From Curtobacterium sp. MCBA15_008 (GTDB lineage: Bacteria; Actinomycetota; Actinomycetes; Actinomycetales; Microbacteriaceae): DNA of 64,000 nucleotides. A model generated the notes under the pieces. That model made no database searches. It had not been told where the DNA came from and was given only the letters and a program-made list of their open reading frames with translations. The translations under genes and the position numbers were made by a program. The stretch is taken from positions 1-64,000 of the forward strand of contig NZ_MJGN01000014.1 of the NCBI RefSeq assembly GCF_001865065.1, in the 5' to 3' direction. Below are positions 26,908 to 34,132 of the stretch, piece after piece (positions within the stretch are counted from its first letter, which is position 1; each line of letters starts with the position of its first letter).

Positions 26908-28266
26908 TCAGCCACCGAGTGCGATGCTCACCTCGAACCGCGCCCCACCCGTCGGAGCGTCGGTCACCCGGACGGTGCCACCGTGCACGCGGACCGCGTC
27001 GTGCACGATCGCGAGGCCGAGCCCGGCGCCGCCCGCGTCGCGGCTCCGGGCCTCGTCGAGCCGGACGAACCGCTCGAACACCCGGTCGCGGTCCCCCGGC
27101 GGCACCCCGGCGCCGTCGTCGTCCACGGTCAGCAGGGCGTCCCCGTCGACCTCGGCGAGGGCGACCGAGACGCGGGCGGTGGCGTGGCGGACCGCGTTGT
27201 CGACGAGGTTGCGGACGACGCCGGCGAGCACGCGGTCGTTGCCGAGCACCCGCGCCGGGCCGATCCCGGAGCCGTCGACCACCACGCCGCGCCCGCCCGG
27301 GTCCGCGCCGTCGGTACGCGCCCGCGCCCGGGCTACGGCGTCCAGTGCGAGGTCGTCGAGGTCCACCGACTTCGCGGCACCGATCCCGCCCTCGTCGAGC
27401 CGCGAGAGCTCGAGCAGCGCGGACACCAGGTCCTGCAGCCGGAGCGCCTCCGACCGCACCACGCCGGAGAGCTCGCCGACGTCGACACGGTCCGGGTGCG
27501 CGACGGCGACCTCGGCGTGCTGCCGGATCGTCGCGATCGGCGAGCGGAGCTCGTGCGAGGCGTCGGACACGAACCGGCGCTGCGCCTCGGCAGAGCGGTC
27601 GAGTCGCTCGAGCATGGCGTTCATCGTCGTCGCGAGCCGGGCGATCTCGTCGCCCGTGTCCGGCACGTCGACCCGGGCGTCGGGACGGGCCGTGCGGATC
27701 GTGTCGACCTCGCCCCGCATCCGGTCGACCGGACGGAGCGAGCGACCGGTGACTACCCACGTCACGAGCCCCATCAGGAGGACCAGGACGGGGACGCCGA
27801 CCGCCAGCAGCCCGATCGCGGCGCGCAGGGCGGTGTCGGACTGCTCGAGCGAGGCCCCGTAGACGAGCGTGGCCTCGCCGCCGCCGGGCAGGTCGACGTC
27901 GTCGGCCACGAGCAGCCACCGCTCACCGTCGTGGTTCCAGCGGGACTCGTCGGCGGTCGGCAGGGCGGGCGGGTCGGCGTCGTCGCCGTGCGCGAGCACC
28001 GAACCGTCCTCGGCGACGACCTGCACGAGGACGTCCTCGTAGCCGCTCACGGCTGCGGCGCCGTCGGCCTCCACGCGCGAGGACGCCTGCTCGAGCCCGG
28101 CCTCCGCCGAGGTCCGCACGCCGTCGAGCAGCACGAGCCGGAGCACCACGACGAACGCCGCGGCACCGACGAGGAGCGCCGCGAGCACGACCGCCACGGC
28201 CCCGAGCGTGGTGCGCGCGCGGACCGACCGGAATCGTCGACGGCCGGACGACACACGGTCAGCCAC
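26908..28266 (-). CDS. sensor histidine kinase
   Basis: A 452-residue membrane kinase. Two membrane helices (about 22-45 and 160-182) flank an extracytoplasmic sensor of about 115 residues. A HAMP domain follows, then the phospho-acceptor box RRFVSDASHELRSPIATIRQHAEV, and the ATPase boxes RNLVDNAVRHA, DDDGAGVPPGDRDRVFERF and GGAGLGLAIV. I chose GTG at 28266, which overlaps the regulator gene by 8 bases. The signal is unknown; PepSY partners hint at envelope or metal stress. Confidence 0.93.
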   Translation of the reverse strand: MADRVSSGRRRFRSVRARTTLGAVAVVLAALLVGAAAFVVVLRLVLLDGVRTSAEAGLEQASSRVEADGAAAVSGYEDVLVQVVAEDGSVLAHGDDADPPALPTADESRWNHDGERWLLVADDVDLPGGGEATLVYGASLEQSDTALRAAIGLLAVGVPVLVLLMGLVTWVVTGRSLRPVDRMRGEVDTIRTARPDARVDVPDTGDEIARLATTMNAMLERLDRSAEAQRRFVSDASHELRSPIATIRQHAEVAVAHPDRVDVGELSGVVRSEALRLQDLVSALLELSRLDEGGIGAAKSVDLDDLALDAVARARARTDGADPGGRGVVVDGSGIGPARVLGNDRVLAGVVRNLVDNAVRHATARVSVALAEVDGDALLTVDDDGAGVPPGDRDRVFERFVRLDEARSRDAGGAGLGLAIVHDAVRVHGGTVRVTDAPTGGARFEVSIALGG

Positions 28267-28936
28267 CGTTCGCCGCCAACCGGTAGCCGGCACCGCGCAC
28301 GGTCTCGAGCGCCGTCCGTCCGAACGGCCGGTCGAGCTTCCGGCGGAGGTGCCCGACGTAGACCTCGACGATGTTCGGGTCCCCCTCGAAGTCGACGTCC
28401 CAGACGTTGTCGATGACGTCCCGTTTCGAGCAGACCTGTCCGGCCCGCCGCGCGAGGAACTCGAGCACCGCGAACTCCCGGCTGGTCAGCTCGACGGGCG
28501 TTCCGGCGCGGGACACCGTGCGCGCGGCCGGGTCGACGACGAGGTCGCCGAGCGTCAGCACCGCCGGACGCTCGCGAGCGCCGCGACGGACCAGGGCACG
28601 GAGCCGTGCGACGAGCACGGGGTGCGAGAACGGCTTCGTCACGTAGTCGTCGGCACCGGCGTCCAGCGCCTCGACCTGGTCCCACTCGCCGTCCTTCGCC
28701 GTGAGCATGAGGACGGGGGTCCAGTCGCCGTCGGCACGCAGCTGCGCGCACACCGCCCAGCCGCTGAGGCCCGGCATCATCAGGTCGAGCACGATCGCGT
28801 CGTACGTGAACTCACGGGCGTGCCACAGGCCGTCGACGCCGTCGTGCGCGACGTCGACCGCCCAGCCCTCGGCCTCGAGGCCGCGGCGCACGCCGTCGGC
28901 GAGCCGCACTTCGTCGTCGACCACCAGCACACGCAT
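28259..28936 (-). CDS. OmpR-family response regulator
   Basis: A 225-residue transcription regulator. The receiver domain has the acidic pair VVDDE (residues 5-9), the phospho-accepting Asp51 in DAIVLDLMMPG and the lysine in TKPFSHPVL near 100. The C-terminal winged helix (about 128-222) has LTSREFAVLEFLARR and YVGHLRRKLDRPFGRTALETVRGAGYRL. It is the first gene of a three-gene unit with the kinase and the PepSY lipoprotein, which are its likely partner and target. Confidence 0.95.
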   Translation of the reverse strand: MRVLVVDDEVRLADGVRRGLEAEGWAVDVAHDGVDGLWHAREFTYDAIVLDLMMPGLSGWAVCAQLRADGDWTPVLMLTAKDGEWDQVEALDAGADDYVTKPFSHPVLVARLRALVRRGARERPAVLTLGDLVVDPAARTVSRAGTPVELTSREFAVLEFLARRAGQVCSKRDVIDNVWDVDFEGDPNIVEVYVGHLRRKLDRPFGRTALETVRGAGYRLAANGG

Positions 28937-28998
28937 GGGTCGATCCTCCCGGGTCCCGCTGAAGCGCGCCTGAAGCGGAGTGGACGGGACCGGGTACC

Positions 28999-29041
28999 GG
29001 ACTGGAGGCGCGGTGCGGGCCCGCCACGCGCCTCCAGGCCG
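28999..29041. repeat. dispersed palindrome (GGAGGCGCGG family), copy 5
   Basis: ACTGGAGGCGCGGTGCGGG pairs with CCCGCCACGCGCCTCCAG, 37 bases after the stop of the small membrane gene ending at 29079. A direct CAGCCGGTCGCGT duplication follows at 29043-29068. Confidence 0.8.
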
Positions 29042-29078
29042 TCAGCCGGTCGCGTCAGCCGGTCGCGTCTGCCGCCGC

Positions 29079-29291
29079 TCAGACGAGCAGGAGGATCCCG
29101 GCGACCACGGCGGCGACGGCGATCGCCAGGGCGATGAGGAGCAGCACGAGGTGCACCGTGTAGAAGGTGGTCGGCTTGCCGGCGGCGTCCCGCGCTCGGC
29201 TGTCCTTCGCGACGCGCTGGAAGAAGCGCGGCCAGGTGACGACGTTGAAGACGGCACCGATGAACAGGACGAGGGCTGCGAAGACGGTCAC
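29079..29291 (-). CDS. small membrane protein, SCO4848-like
   Basis: A 70-residue protein with two membrane helices (about 2-22 and 45-68). The arrangement VTWPRFFQRVAKDSRARD...TTFYTVHLVLLLIALAIAV resembles the SCO4848 family of small actinobacterial membrane proteins; I recall this family from memory and am only moderately sure. The GTG start lies 6 bases after TAGGAT, so it is leaderless. Confidence 0.7.
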   Translation of the reverse strand: MTVFAALVLFIGAVFNVVTWPRFFQRVAKDSRARDAAGKPTTFYTVHLVLLLIALAIAVAAVVAGILLLV

Positions 29292-29297
29292 CCGACG

Positions 29298-29303
29298 ATC
29301 CTA
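29298..29303 (-). promoter_or_regulatory. leaderless -10 box (TAGGAT)
   Basis: TAGGAT on the minus strand ends 6 bases before the GTG at 29291. Confidence 0.6.
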
Positions 29304-29370
29304 GAGCCGGGGGCGGTGGTGCTCGGCCGCCCCCAACGCGGCCGAGACCCACCCCGGCGGCCACACGATC

Positions 29371-29386
29371 TGTAGCACCTGCTACA
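29371..29386. promoter_or_regulatory. operator-like inverted repeat TGTAGCA-CC-TGCTACA
   Basis: A perfect 7-bp inverted repeat with a 2-base centre, on a locally AT-richer background. It lies 68 bases upstream of the small membrane gene's -10 box and 63 bases past the end of the XRE-ImmA-membrane cassette. It resembles a dimer binding site, but I cannot name the regulator. Confidence 0.5.
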
Positions 29387-29448
29387 AACCCTACACGGCA
29401 CCCTCGGCGGAGTCGAGCCATCCAGTGGGATCGGTGTCCCGCTGTCGG

Positions 29449-30375
29449 CTACGCCGTCTCGAGGGCCGCCTCGGCGTCGGACAGCGCGGTGCGCTCGGCC
29501 TCGCTGAGGGGTCGGCGCGCCCGCCGTGCGCCGTCGTTGATCTCCACGATGAGCCGGCTGAGCCGGGTGGCCGGGTCGACCGACTCCGGGTAGGCGTTGT
29601 CGATCCCGACGCGCTCGTGCAGGGGCGCGAGCCGGTGCAGTGCGACCTCGACCCGGCGCGACCGCCGACGGCGCGACACCTGGTGACCGATGACGAGCAG
29701 GAGCATCCCCGACGAGACGCAGATCACCGCCCCCGGCGTCGTGACGTCGTACGGCAGTGCCAGCGCGTGCGTGGTGTCGAGGTCGCCGAGCACGTGCGCC
29801 AGGTCCATCACCACGACGACCACCATCCGGACGACGCCGAGCACGCCGCCGAGCACGAGCACCCACAGCCCGACGAGGTCCGTCGTGGTGCGGGCCTCCC
29901 GGAGGCGCAGGACGCAGATGAGCCCCGTCGCACCCAGCGCCACCCCGAGGTAGACCGTCTGCGCGATCGAGTACACCGCGGCTGCCGGGTGCTGCCCCGC
30001 GTCGAGCATGAACGTCGTCGTGGTCGGCGGCTTGTCGAGCACCGTGAACGCCACGACGACCACGACCACCACGACGGCGCAGGTGACGACGATCGCGTTC
30101 CGCAGCCAGGGCCGCGCCGCCCCGACCGCCTTCGCCACGCCCCAGAGCAGCGTGCTCGTGCCGGCGACCATGAGGCAGTCGCTGATCACCGTGACGACGT
30201 TGAACCCGCCGAGCAGCGGATCGAGCCAGCGGTACAGCGGATCGACGTTCGTGACGATCGTCGCCGCGAAGAGCAGGAAGGTGACCGCGAGGGTCCGGTC
30301 CTGCCGACGCTGCAGCACGAGCAGCGTCACGGTGCCCGCGATGAGGAGGAGCGCCTCGACGACGGAGACGATCAC
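29449..30375 (-). CDS. multi-pass membrane protein, DUF6545/MAB_1171c-like
   Basis: A 308-residue protein with seven predicted membrane segments in the first 220 residues and a basic, soluble C-terminal part (RRRRSRRVEVALHRLAPLHERVG...). This C-terminal block, with LHRLAPLHERVGI and YRLVVEINDG-like LSRLIVEINDGARRARR, resembles the DUF6545 domain of actinobacterial proteins often found next to XRE/ImmA genes. The GTG start overlaps the peptidase gene's stop (GTGA). Its role is unknown; its context suggests that it senses a signal or is the target of the peptidase. Confidence 0.75.
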   Translation of the reverse strand: MIVSVVEALLLIAGTVTLLVLQRRQDRTLAVTFLLFAATIVTNVDPLYRWLDPLLGGFNVVTVISDCLMVAGTSTLLWGVAKAVGAARPWLRNAIVVTCAVVVVVVVVAFTVLDKPPTTTTFMLDAGQHPAAAVYSIAQTVYLGVALGATGLICVLRLREARTTTDLVGLWVLVLGGVLGVVRMVVVVVMDLAHVLGDLDTTHALALPYDVTTPGAVICVSSGMLLLVIGHQVSRRRRSRRVEVALHRLAPLHERVGIDNAYPESVDPATRLSRLIVEINDGARRARRPLSEAERTALSDAEAALETA

Positions 30376-30860
30376 CCGAAGACCCCGCGGAAGGCACTCG
30401 GACGGTCGCGGTGGTCGCGGATGAGCCCGGCCAGCCGGTCAGCGAAGACCTCGGCCTCGTGCTCGTACTCGTTCGAGAACAGTCCGCGGGCGAGCGCCCG
30501 CTCGACCTTGTACTCCGGCAGGTCCGGGATGACGTCGCGGATGTAGGCCGCCTGGGGCGCGTGGTCCTGGTGCCGGTGCAGGATGTGCCCGAGCTCGTGC
30601 CCGATCACGAACGACCGGAAGGTCCGCGACGCCGTCGGCGAGATCATGATGAGGTGCTGGCGCTCGAGCGTCGCGACGAACCCGCAGACCGGCTCCGCCG
30701 CGAGGAACGCCTCTTCGCGCACCACGATGGGCTTGCCGACCACGGTGGCCGCGGCGGACACGGCCTGGTCGACGTCCGACCAGCCCTCGGCGGCGCCGCG
30801 CGCCCAGAACTCCGCGACGAAGTCGGCCCGGTCGGGTCCGGCGGTCTGGTCCCGCGTCAT
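30372..30860 (-). CDS. ImmA/IrrE-family metallopeptidase
   Basis: A 162-residue zinc peptidase with the catalytic HELGHILHRH motif near residue 98. Relatives include ImmA of ICEBs1, which cleaves the XRE repressor ImmR, and IrrE of Deinococcus, which cleaves DdrO. Here it lies directly after an XRE gene, with which it overlaps by four bases (ATGA), and before a membrane protein. Cleaving the XRE partner is the natural hypothesis. Confidence 0.9.
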   Translation of the reverse strand: MTRDQTAGPDRADFVAEFWARGAAEGWSDVDQAVSAAATVVGKPIVVREEAFLAAEPVCGFVATLERQHLIMISPTASRTFRSFVIGHELGHILHRHQDHAPQAAYIRDVIPDLPEYKVERALARGLFSNEYEHEAEVFADRLAGLIRDHRDRPSAFRGVFG

Positions 30861-31297
30861 ACGACGCTCCCCCGCTCGGACTCCTCCTCGAGGACCTCGG
30901 CGATCCGGCGGAGCGCCTCGGGCGAGAGCTCGCCGGGGAACGTGCGGGCCGCGAACCCGCTGACCCGCGCCGACCGGAGGGACCGGACGAGCGCCAGCTG
31001 CGCACCGATGCGCTCGGGGACGTCGCTGTCCTCGAGCAGGAACCGTTCGTCGACCTCGAAGTACCCGGCGAGCAGCCGCAGGAGCCCGGTGTCACGGTTC
31101 CGCCGACCGTCGCCGGACAGCATGTAGGTCCACTTGGCGCGGGACAGCGAACCGCCCTGCTCGGCGACGTACTCCTCGATCGCGGCGAACGGCACGGGCG
31201 ACCCGCGCTGGGCCTCCTCGAAGTCGAGCAGGAGGTTCAACCGGCGCGCGAGTTCGGCGGCGTCGAGGACACCGCCCTTCGGATCTGCTGTCGCCAT
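30857..31297 (-). CDS. XRE-family regulator, EspR-like
   Basis: A 146-residue DNA-binding protein. The N-terminal ELARRLNLLLDFEEAQRGSPVPFAAIEEYVAEQGGSLSRAKWTYMLSGDGRRNRDTGLLRLLAGYFEVDERFLLED pattern resembles the XRE domain of Mycobacterium EspR, and a C-terminal helical part (from about 90) would serve dimerisation. I chose ATG at 31297, because GGAGGAG lies 10 bases upstream and the only -10 box is too close to the longer start at 31333. It probably regulates its own operon. Confidence 0.8.
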   Translation of the reverse strand: MATADPKGGVLDAAELARRLNLLLDFEEAQRGSPVPFAAIEEYVAEQGGSLSRAKWTYMLSGDGRRNRDTGLLRLLAGYFEVDERFLLEDSDVPERIGAQLALVRSLRSARVSGFAARTFPGELSPEALRRIAEVLEEESERGSVV

Positions 31298-31336
31298 GTC
31301 GATCGGACTCCTCCCCAGCCGCACGTCGTGCATGAC

Positions 31337-31342
31337 ATGCTA
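31337..31342 (-). promoter_or_regulatory. -10 box of the XRE-ImmA-membrane operon (TAGCAT)
   Basis: TAGCAT on the minus strand would place the transcript start near 31330, giving a leader of about 33 bases with a GGAGGAG site before the ATG at 31297. Confidence 0.5.
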
Positions 31343-31367
31343 GCGCGGCCCGCTCCGGCGCCGCGGC

Positions 31368-31373
31368 TACCCT
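31368..31373 (+). promoter_or_regulatory. leaderless -10 box for the YigZ-family gene (TACCCT)
   Basis: TACCCT, then 6 bases, then GTG at 31380. The intervening CGGAGG abuts the GTG and is too close to serve as a ribosome binding site. Confidence 0.55.
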
Positions 31374-31379
31374 CGGAGG

Positions 31380-32030
31380 GTGCCCGCTGCCTACCCGTCC
31401 ACGATCGCGGAGCCGGTCGAGCACGAGATCGTCATCACGAGGTCGCGCTTCATCACCACCGTCGCGCCGGTCGCCGACGTGGCGGACGCGGACCGCGTGA
31501 TCGCCGAGGTCCGGCGGCGCCGGTGGGACGCCCGGCACAACTGCACCGCGATGGTGACCGGGGTCCTCGGGGACCAGGCGCGCTCGTCCGACGACGGCGA
31601 ACCCTCCGGCACCGCCGGGGTGCCGATGCTCGAGGTGCTCCGGCGGCGGGACCTGACCGACGTGGTCGCCGTCGTCACGCGGTACTTCGGCGGGGTGAAG
31701 CTCGGCGCCGGCGGCCTCGTCCGCGCCTACTCGACCTCGGTGTCGGAAGCGCTCGACCGGGCCGCCCTCGTCCGGCGGCAGGCGCTCACCCGGGTCACGG
31801 TGGACGCGCCGCACGCCGACGCCGGACGGATCGACAACGTCCTGCGCGACTGGGTCCGGCACCACGGCGCCACGCTGGGCGACCCGGTCTACGCCGCGAC
31901 CGCGACCTTCGAGCTGTGGGTCCCGCGCGACGCCCTCGATCCGCTCCGCGCAGACCTCGCCGCGGCCTCGGCCGGCGTGCTCGAGCCGGTCGTCGGCGAG
32001 GAGCGCGTGGTCGACGTCCCAGCGGGCTGA
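31380..32030 (+). CDS. YigZ/IMPACT family protein
   Basis: A 216-residue protein of the YigZ (UPF0029/IMPACT) family. The N-terminal domain carries the family signature RHNCTAMVTG...DDGEPSGTAGVPMLEVL (about 58-90) and VTRYFGGVKLGAGGLVRAYS (about 100-120). A smaller C-terminal domain resembles the elongation factor G domain V fold. Eukaryotic IMPACT regulates Gcn2; the bacterial function is unsettled. The GTG start is leaderless-type. Confidence 0.92.
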   Translation: MPAAYPSTIAEPVEHEIVITRSRFITTVAPVADVADADRVIAEVRRRRWDARHNCTAMVTGVLGDQARSSDDGEPSGTAGVPMLEVLRRRDLTDVVAVVTRYFGGVKLGAGGLVRAYSTSVSEALDRAALVRRQALTRVTVDAPHADAGRIDNVLRDWVRHHGATLGDPVYAATATFELWVPRDALDPLRADLAAASAGVLEPVVGEERVVDVPAG

Positions 32031-32104
32031 GCGCCGACGAGATCGCACCCGAGCGGCACGTCGGGCGTGTCTCGCCGAGGCACCCATCCGCACCGGGAAC
32101 GACG

Positions 32105-32133
32105 AAGGCCCCGACTCGGTGAGCCGGGGCCTT
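32105..32133 (-). terminator. terminator of the tRNA-Lys gene
   Basis: AAGGCCCCGGCTC and GAGTCGGGGCCTT (minus strand) form a strong hairpin with a 3-base loop, starting 3 bases past the tRNA 3' end. Confidence 0.85.
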
Positions 32134-32135
32134 GC

Positions 32136-32211
<76 letters not shown>

Positions 32212-32242
32212 ATGTTGCGCTTCGCTGCTGCAACGGGAAACA

Positions 32243-32248
32243 ACAATA
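32243..32248 (-). promoter_or_regulatory. possible -10 box for tRNA-Lys (TATTGT)
   Basis: TATTGT on the minus strand lies 31 bases before the tRNA 5' end, in an AT-rich patch. No good -35 box was found. Confidence 0.35.
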
Positions 32249-32303
32249 GCATGGGTTTCGCGTGCTCTTGACCACTCGGGGCACCGAACCGAACAGGAGC
32301 ACC

Positions 32304-32774
32304 ATGACCGACCGTCTCGCCGCCGGCGACACCGCCCCCGACTTCACCCTGCCCGACCAGGACGGCACCGAGCACTCGCTCGCCGCACTGCGCGGCAAGA
32401 AGGTCATCGTGTACTTCTACCCGGCGGCGTCCACCCCGGGCTGCACCACCGAGGCGTGCGACTTCCGCGACAACATGTCGTCCCTGCAGGCGGCCGGCTA
32501 CGAGGTGCTCGGCATCTCGAAGGACGACCTTCCGGCTCTCAAGGAGTTCCAGCACGAGCAGGCCCTGACCTTCCCCCTGCTGAGCGACCCGGACCTCGCC
32601 GTGCACAAGGCGTACGCGGCCTGGGGCGAGAAGAACAACTACGGGAAGATCGTCACCGGCACGATCCGGTCGACGATCGTGGTCGACGAGGACGGCACCG
32701 TGCAGCTGCCGCTCTACAACGTGAAGGCCACCGGGCACGTGGCGAGCCTGCGGAAGAAGCTCGGTCTGGTCTGA
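32304..32774 (+). CDS. bcp: thioredoxin-dependent peroxiredoxin, Bcp/PrxQ type
   Basis: A 156-residue cytosolic peroxidase that reduces hydroperoxides through thioredoxin. The active-site motif FYPAASTPGCTTEACDFRD places the peroxidatic cysteine at 47 and a resolving cysteine at 52, the atypical two-cysteine PrxQ arrangement. SKDDLPALKEFQ and LLSDPDLAVHKAYAAWG are typical of the family. The ATG at 32304 has AGGAG 5 bases upstream. Confidence 0.95.
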   Translation: MTDRLAAGDTAPDFTLPDQDGTEHSLAALRGKKVIVYFYPAASTPGCTTEACDFRDNMSSLQAAGYEVLGISKDDLPALKEFQHEQALTFPLLSDPDLAVHKAYAAWGEKNNYGKIVTGTIRSTIVVDEDGTVQLPLYNVKATGHVASLRKKLGLV

Positions 32775-32796
32775 GGACCGGACCACGGCACGAACT

Positions 32797-32844
32797 GGCG
32801 CGCCCCGCTCAGCGGTGACGCGCCAGCGTCACGCGGGGCGCGCC
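32797..32844. terminator. bcp terminator, compound hairpin
   Basis: The 12-bp arms GGCGCGCCCCGC and GCGGGGCGCGCC enclose a second hairpin (GTGACGC / GCGTCAC). It lies 22 bases after the bcp stop and in the gap to a convergent gene. Confidence 0.75.
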
Positions 32845-32856
32845 GACCGAGCCTGC

Positions 32857-32893
32857 GAGGGAGGTGTGCCAGCTGGCACCGCGCCTCCAGTCC
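32857..32893. repeat. dispersed palindrome (GGAGGCGCGG family), degraded copy
   Basis: GGGAGGTGTGCCAGC faces TGGCACCGCGCCTCCAGTCC. The left arm has drifted from GGAGGCGCGGTGCC, the right arm is intact. It lies 15 bases past the stop at 32909. Confidence 0.6.
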
Positions 32894-32908
32894 GTTCGTC
32901 GGATCCGT

Positions 32909-33331
32909 CTACTCGGCCGGACGGGCGAGCGCCTCCGTCACCGGACGCGACAGCACCAGGGTGATCCCGAGGAGCGCCGGGATGAGCAGCAGCCAGCCGA
33001 CGGCGGGCACGCGGAAGACGCCCTGGAACGCGCCGATCGCGAGCGCACCCTGCAGGACCTGCCAGACGATGATCCCGGAGCGGACCCACGGGCGACGGTT
33101 CCGCAGGCCGATGACGAGGGAGCCGAGCCAGAGCGCCGCGATGGCGGACAGGATGGTCAGCGCGATGCCGGAGGCGATGCTCGTCGCCGGCGCGACGACC
33201 AGCTCGACGATCAGGACGACGGTCACCACGACGAGGGCGGCGAACTCCACGCCGACGACCACGAGGAGCGCCACGAGGGCAGGAGACCTCCGCTCCGCGG
33301 GCTCGGACTCGTTCGGGGTGGTGTCGGGCAC
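32909..33331 (-). CDS. membrane protein, unknown function
   Basis: A 140-residue protein with four predicted membrane segments (about 17-42, 48-72, 83-103 and 108-128) after a short acidic N-terminus. I recognise no specific family, though such four-helix proteins are common near WhiB genes in this family. The GTG start has GGAGGA 7 bases upstream. It is divergent from whiB1. Confidence 0.8.
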   Translation of the reverse strand: MPDTTPNESEPAERRSPALVALLVVVGVEFAALVVVTVVLIVELVVAPATSIASGIALTILSAIAALWLGSLVIGLRNRRPWVRSGIIVWQVLQGALAIGAFQGVFRVPAVGWLLLIPALLGITLVLSRPVTEALARPAE

Positions 33332-33590
33332 AGCATTCCTCCAGCGTCGGAACCCTTGATTTGGCCCTACCAGTATGGAACGATATTCGAGGTCGTTTGG
33401 ACGGCACGATGTGGTGTGCGTCTCCCGTGGTTCGACGCTCCTCCCCCGAGCGTTCGCGGGCGTCAGACTCGCTTCCAGCGGACTCCTCCCCCACGGGTGT
33501 CCCCTCGTGCCTCGCGCATGCTCAGCGTTCCGATCCCCGAACCGCGGCCCCGGCCTGCCGTTCGAGCATCGATTTCAAGGAGCACCACAC
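33332..33590. promoter_or_regulatory. divergent control region upstream of whiB1
   Basis: An AT-rich patch at about 33353-33392 (around CCAGTATGGAACGATATTCG) is the likely promoter core for both directions: GATATT on the plus strand and CATACT on the minus strand are -10 candidates. That gives whiB1 a leader of roughly 200 bases, unusually long for this window. I see no other gene in it. Confidence 0.45.
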
Positions 33591-33839
33591 ATGGACTGGC
33601 GTGACCAGGCAGCCTGCCTCACCGCGGACCCCGAGCTCTTCTTCCCCGTCGGGAACACCGGACCGGCCGTCGACCAGATCGAGAAGGCCAAGTCGGTCTG
33701 CGCTCGCTGCACGGTCACCGAGATGTGCCTGCAGTACGCACTCGAGAACAACCAGGACTCCGGTGTCTGGGGTGGCCTCAGCGAGGACGAGCGTCGTGCG
33801 CTGAAGCGCCGCGCCGCTCGCGCCCGTCGCGCCTCCTGA
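33591..33839 (+). CDS. whiB1: WhiB-family iron-sulfur transcription regulator, WhiB1 type
   Basis: An 82-residue protein that binds a [4Fe-4S] cluster through Cys9, Cys37, Cys40 and Cys46. GVWGG at 58-62 and the basic tail RRALKRRAARARR follow. It is nearly the same length and pattern as M. tuberculosis WhiB1, a nitric-oxide-sensitive partner of the primary sigma factor. The ATG at 33591 has AAGGAG 7 bases upstream. PdtaS is the convergent neighbour, as at Rv3219-Rv3220c. Confidence 0.95.
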   Translation: MDWRDQAACLTADPELFFPVGNTGPAVDQIEKAKSVCARCTVTEMCLQYALENNQDSGVWGGLSEDERRALKRRAARARRAS

Positions 33840-33859
33840 CGCACGCGTCCTGACGCACT

Positions 33860-33892
33860 GACGCCCGCCGTCCCCTCGGGGCGGCGGGCGTC
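33860..33892. terminator. terminator after whiB1
   Basis: GACGCCCGCCG and CGGCGGGCGTC form a perfect 11-bp stem, 21 bases after the whiB1 stop. Confidence 0.75.
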
Positions 33893-33932
33893 GTCGTGTC
33901 CGGGGTGCGGGTCGCGTCCGCGGACGCCGACG

Positions 33933-33967
33933 CGTGCCCGTGCGCGTGCCCGTGCCCGTGCCCGTGC
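33933..33967. repeat. hexanucleotide tandem repeat (CGTGCC)n
   Basis: About five to six 6-bp CGTGCC units, one carrying a variant (CGTGCG), lie directly beside the palindrome at 33969 in the whiB1/pdtaS gap. Confidence 0.8.
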
Positions 33968-33968
33968 T

Positions 33969-34032
33969 TTGCACCCGCGTACGAACATCGCGCCCTCGCA
34001 CACCCGGGCGCGATGTTCGTGTCGGGGTGCAA
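33969..34032. repeat. 64-bp nested palindrome (TTGCACCC family), copy C
   Basis: Outer arms TTGCACCCGCG and the GGGGTGCAA edge flank inner arms ACGAACATCGCGCCC and GGGCGCGATGTTCGT. The inner arms differ in sequence from copies A and B while staying complementary, a sign of selection for the fold. A related half-site (GGGGCGCAAC) follows near 34073-34082. The rest of 33893-34132 holds no gene. Confidence 0.8.
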
Positions 34033-34132
34033 CGAGGTCGGCGTCGCTGGCGGCTCGGGGCGCCATGTCCGTGGCGGGGCGCAACGGGGACGAGGCGCGC
34101 CGGTGCCGGCGGCCTGCGGCGGACGCCGGGCG

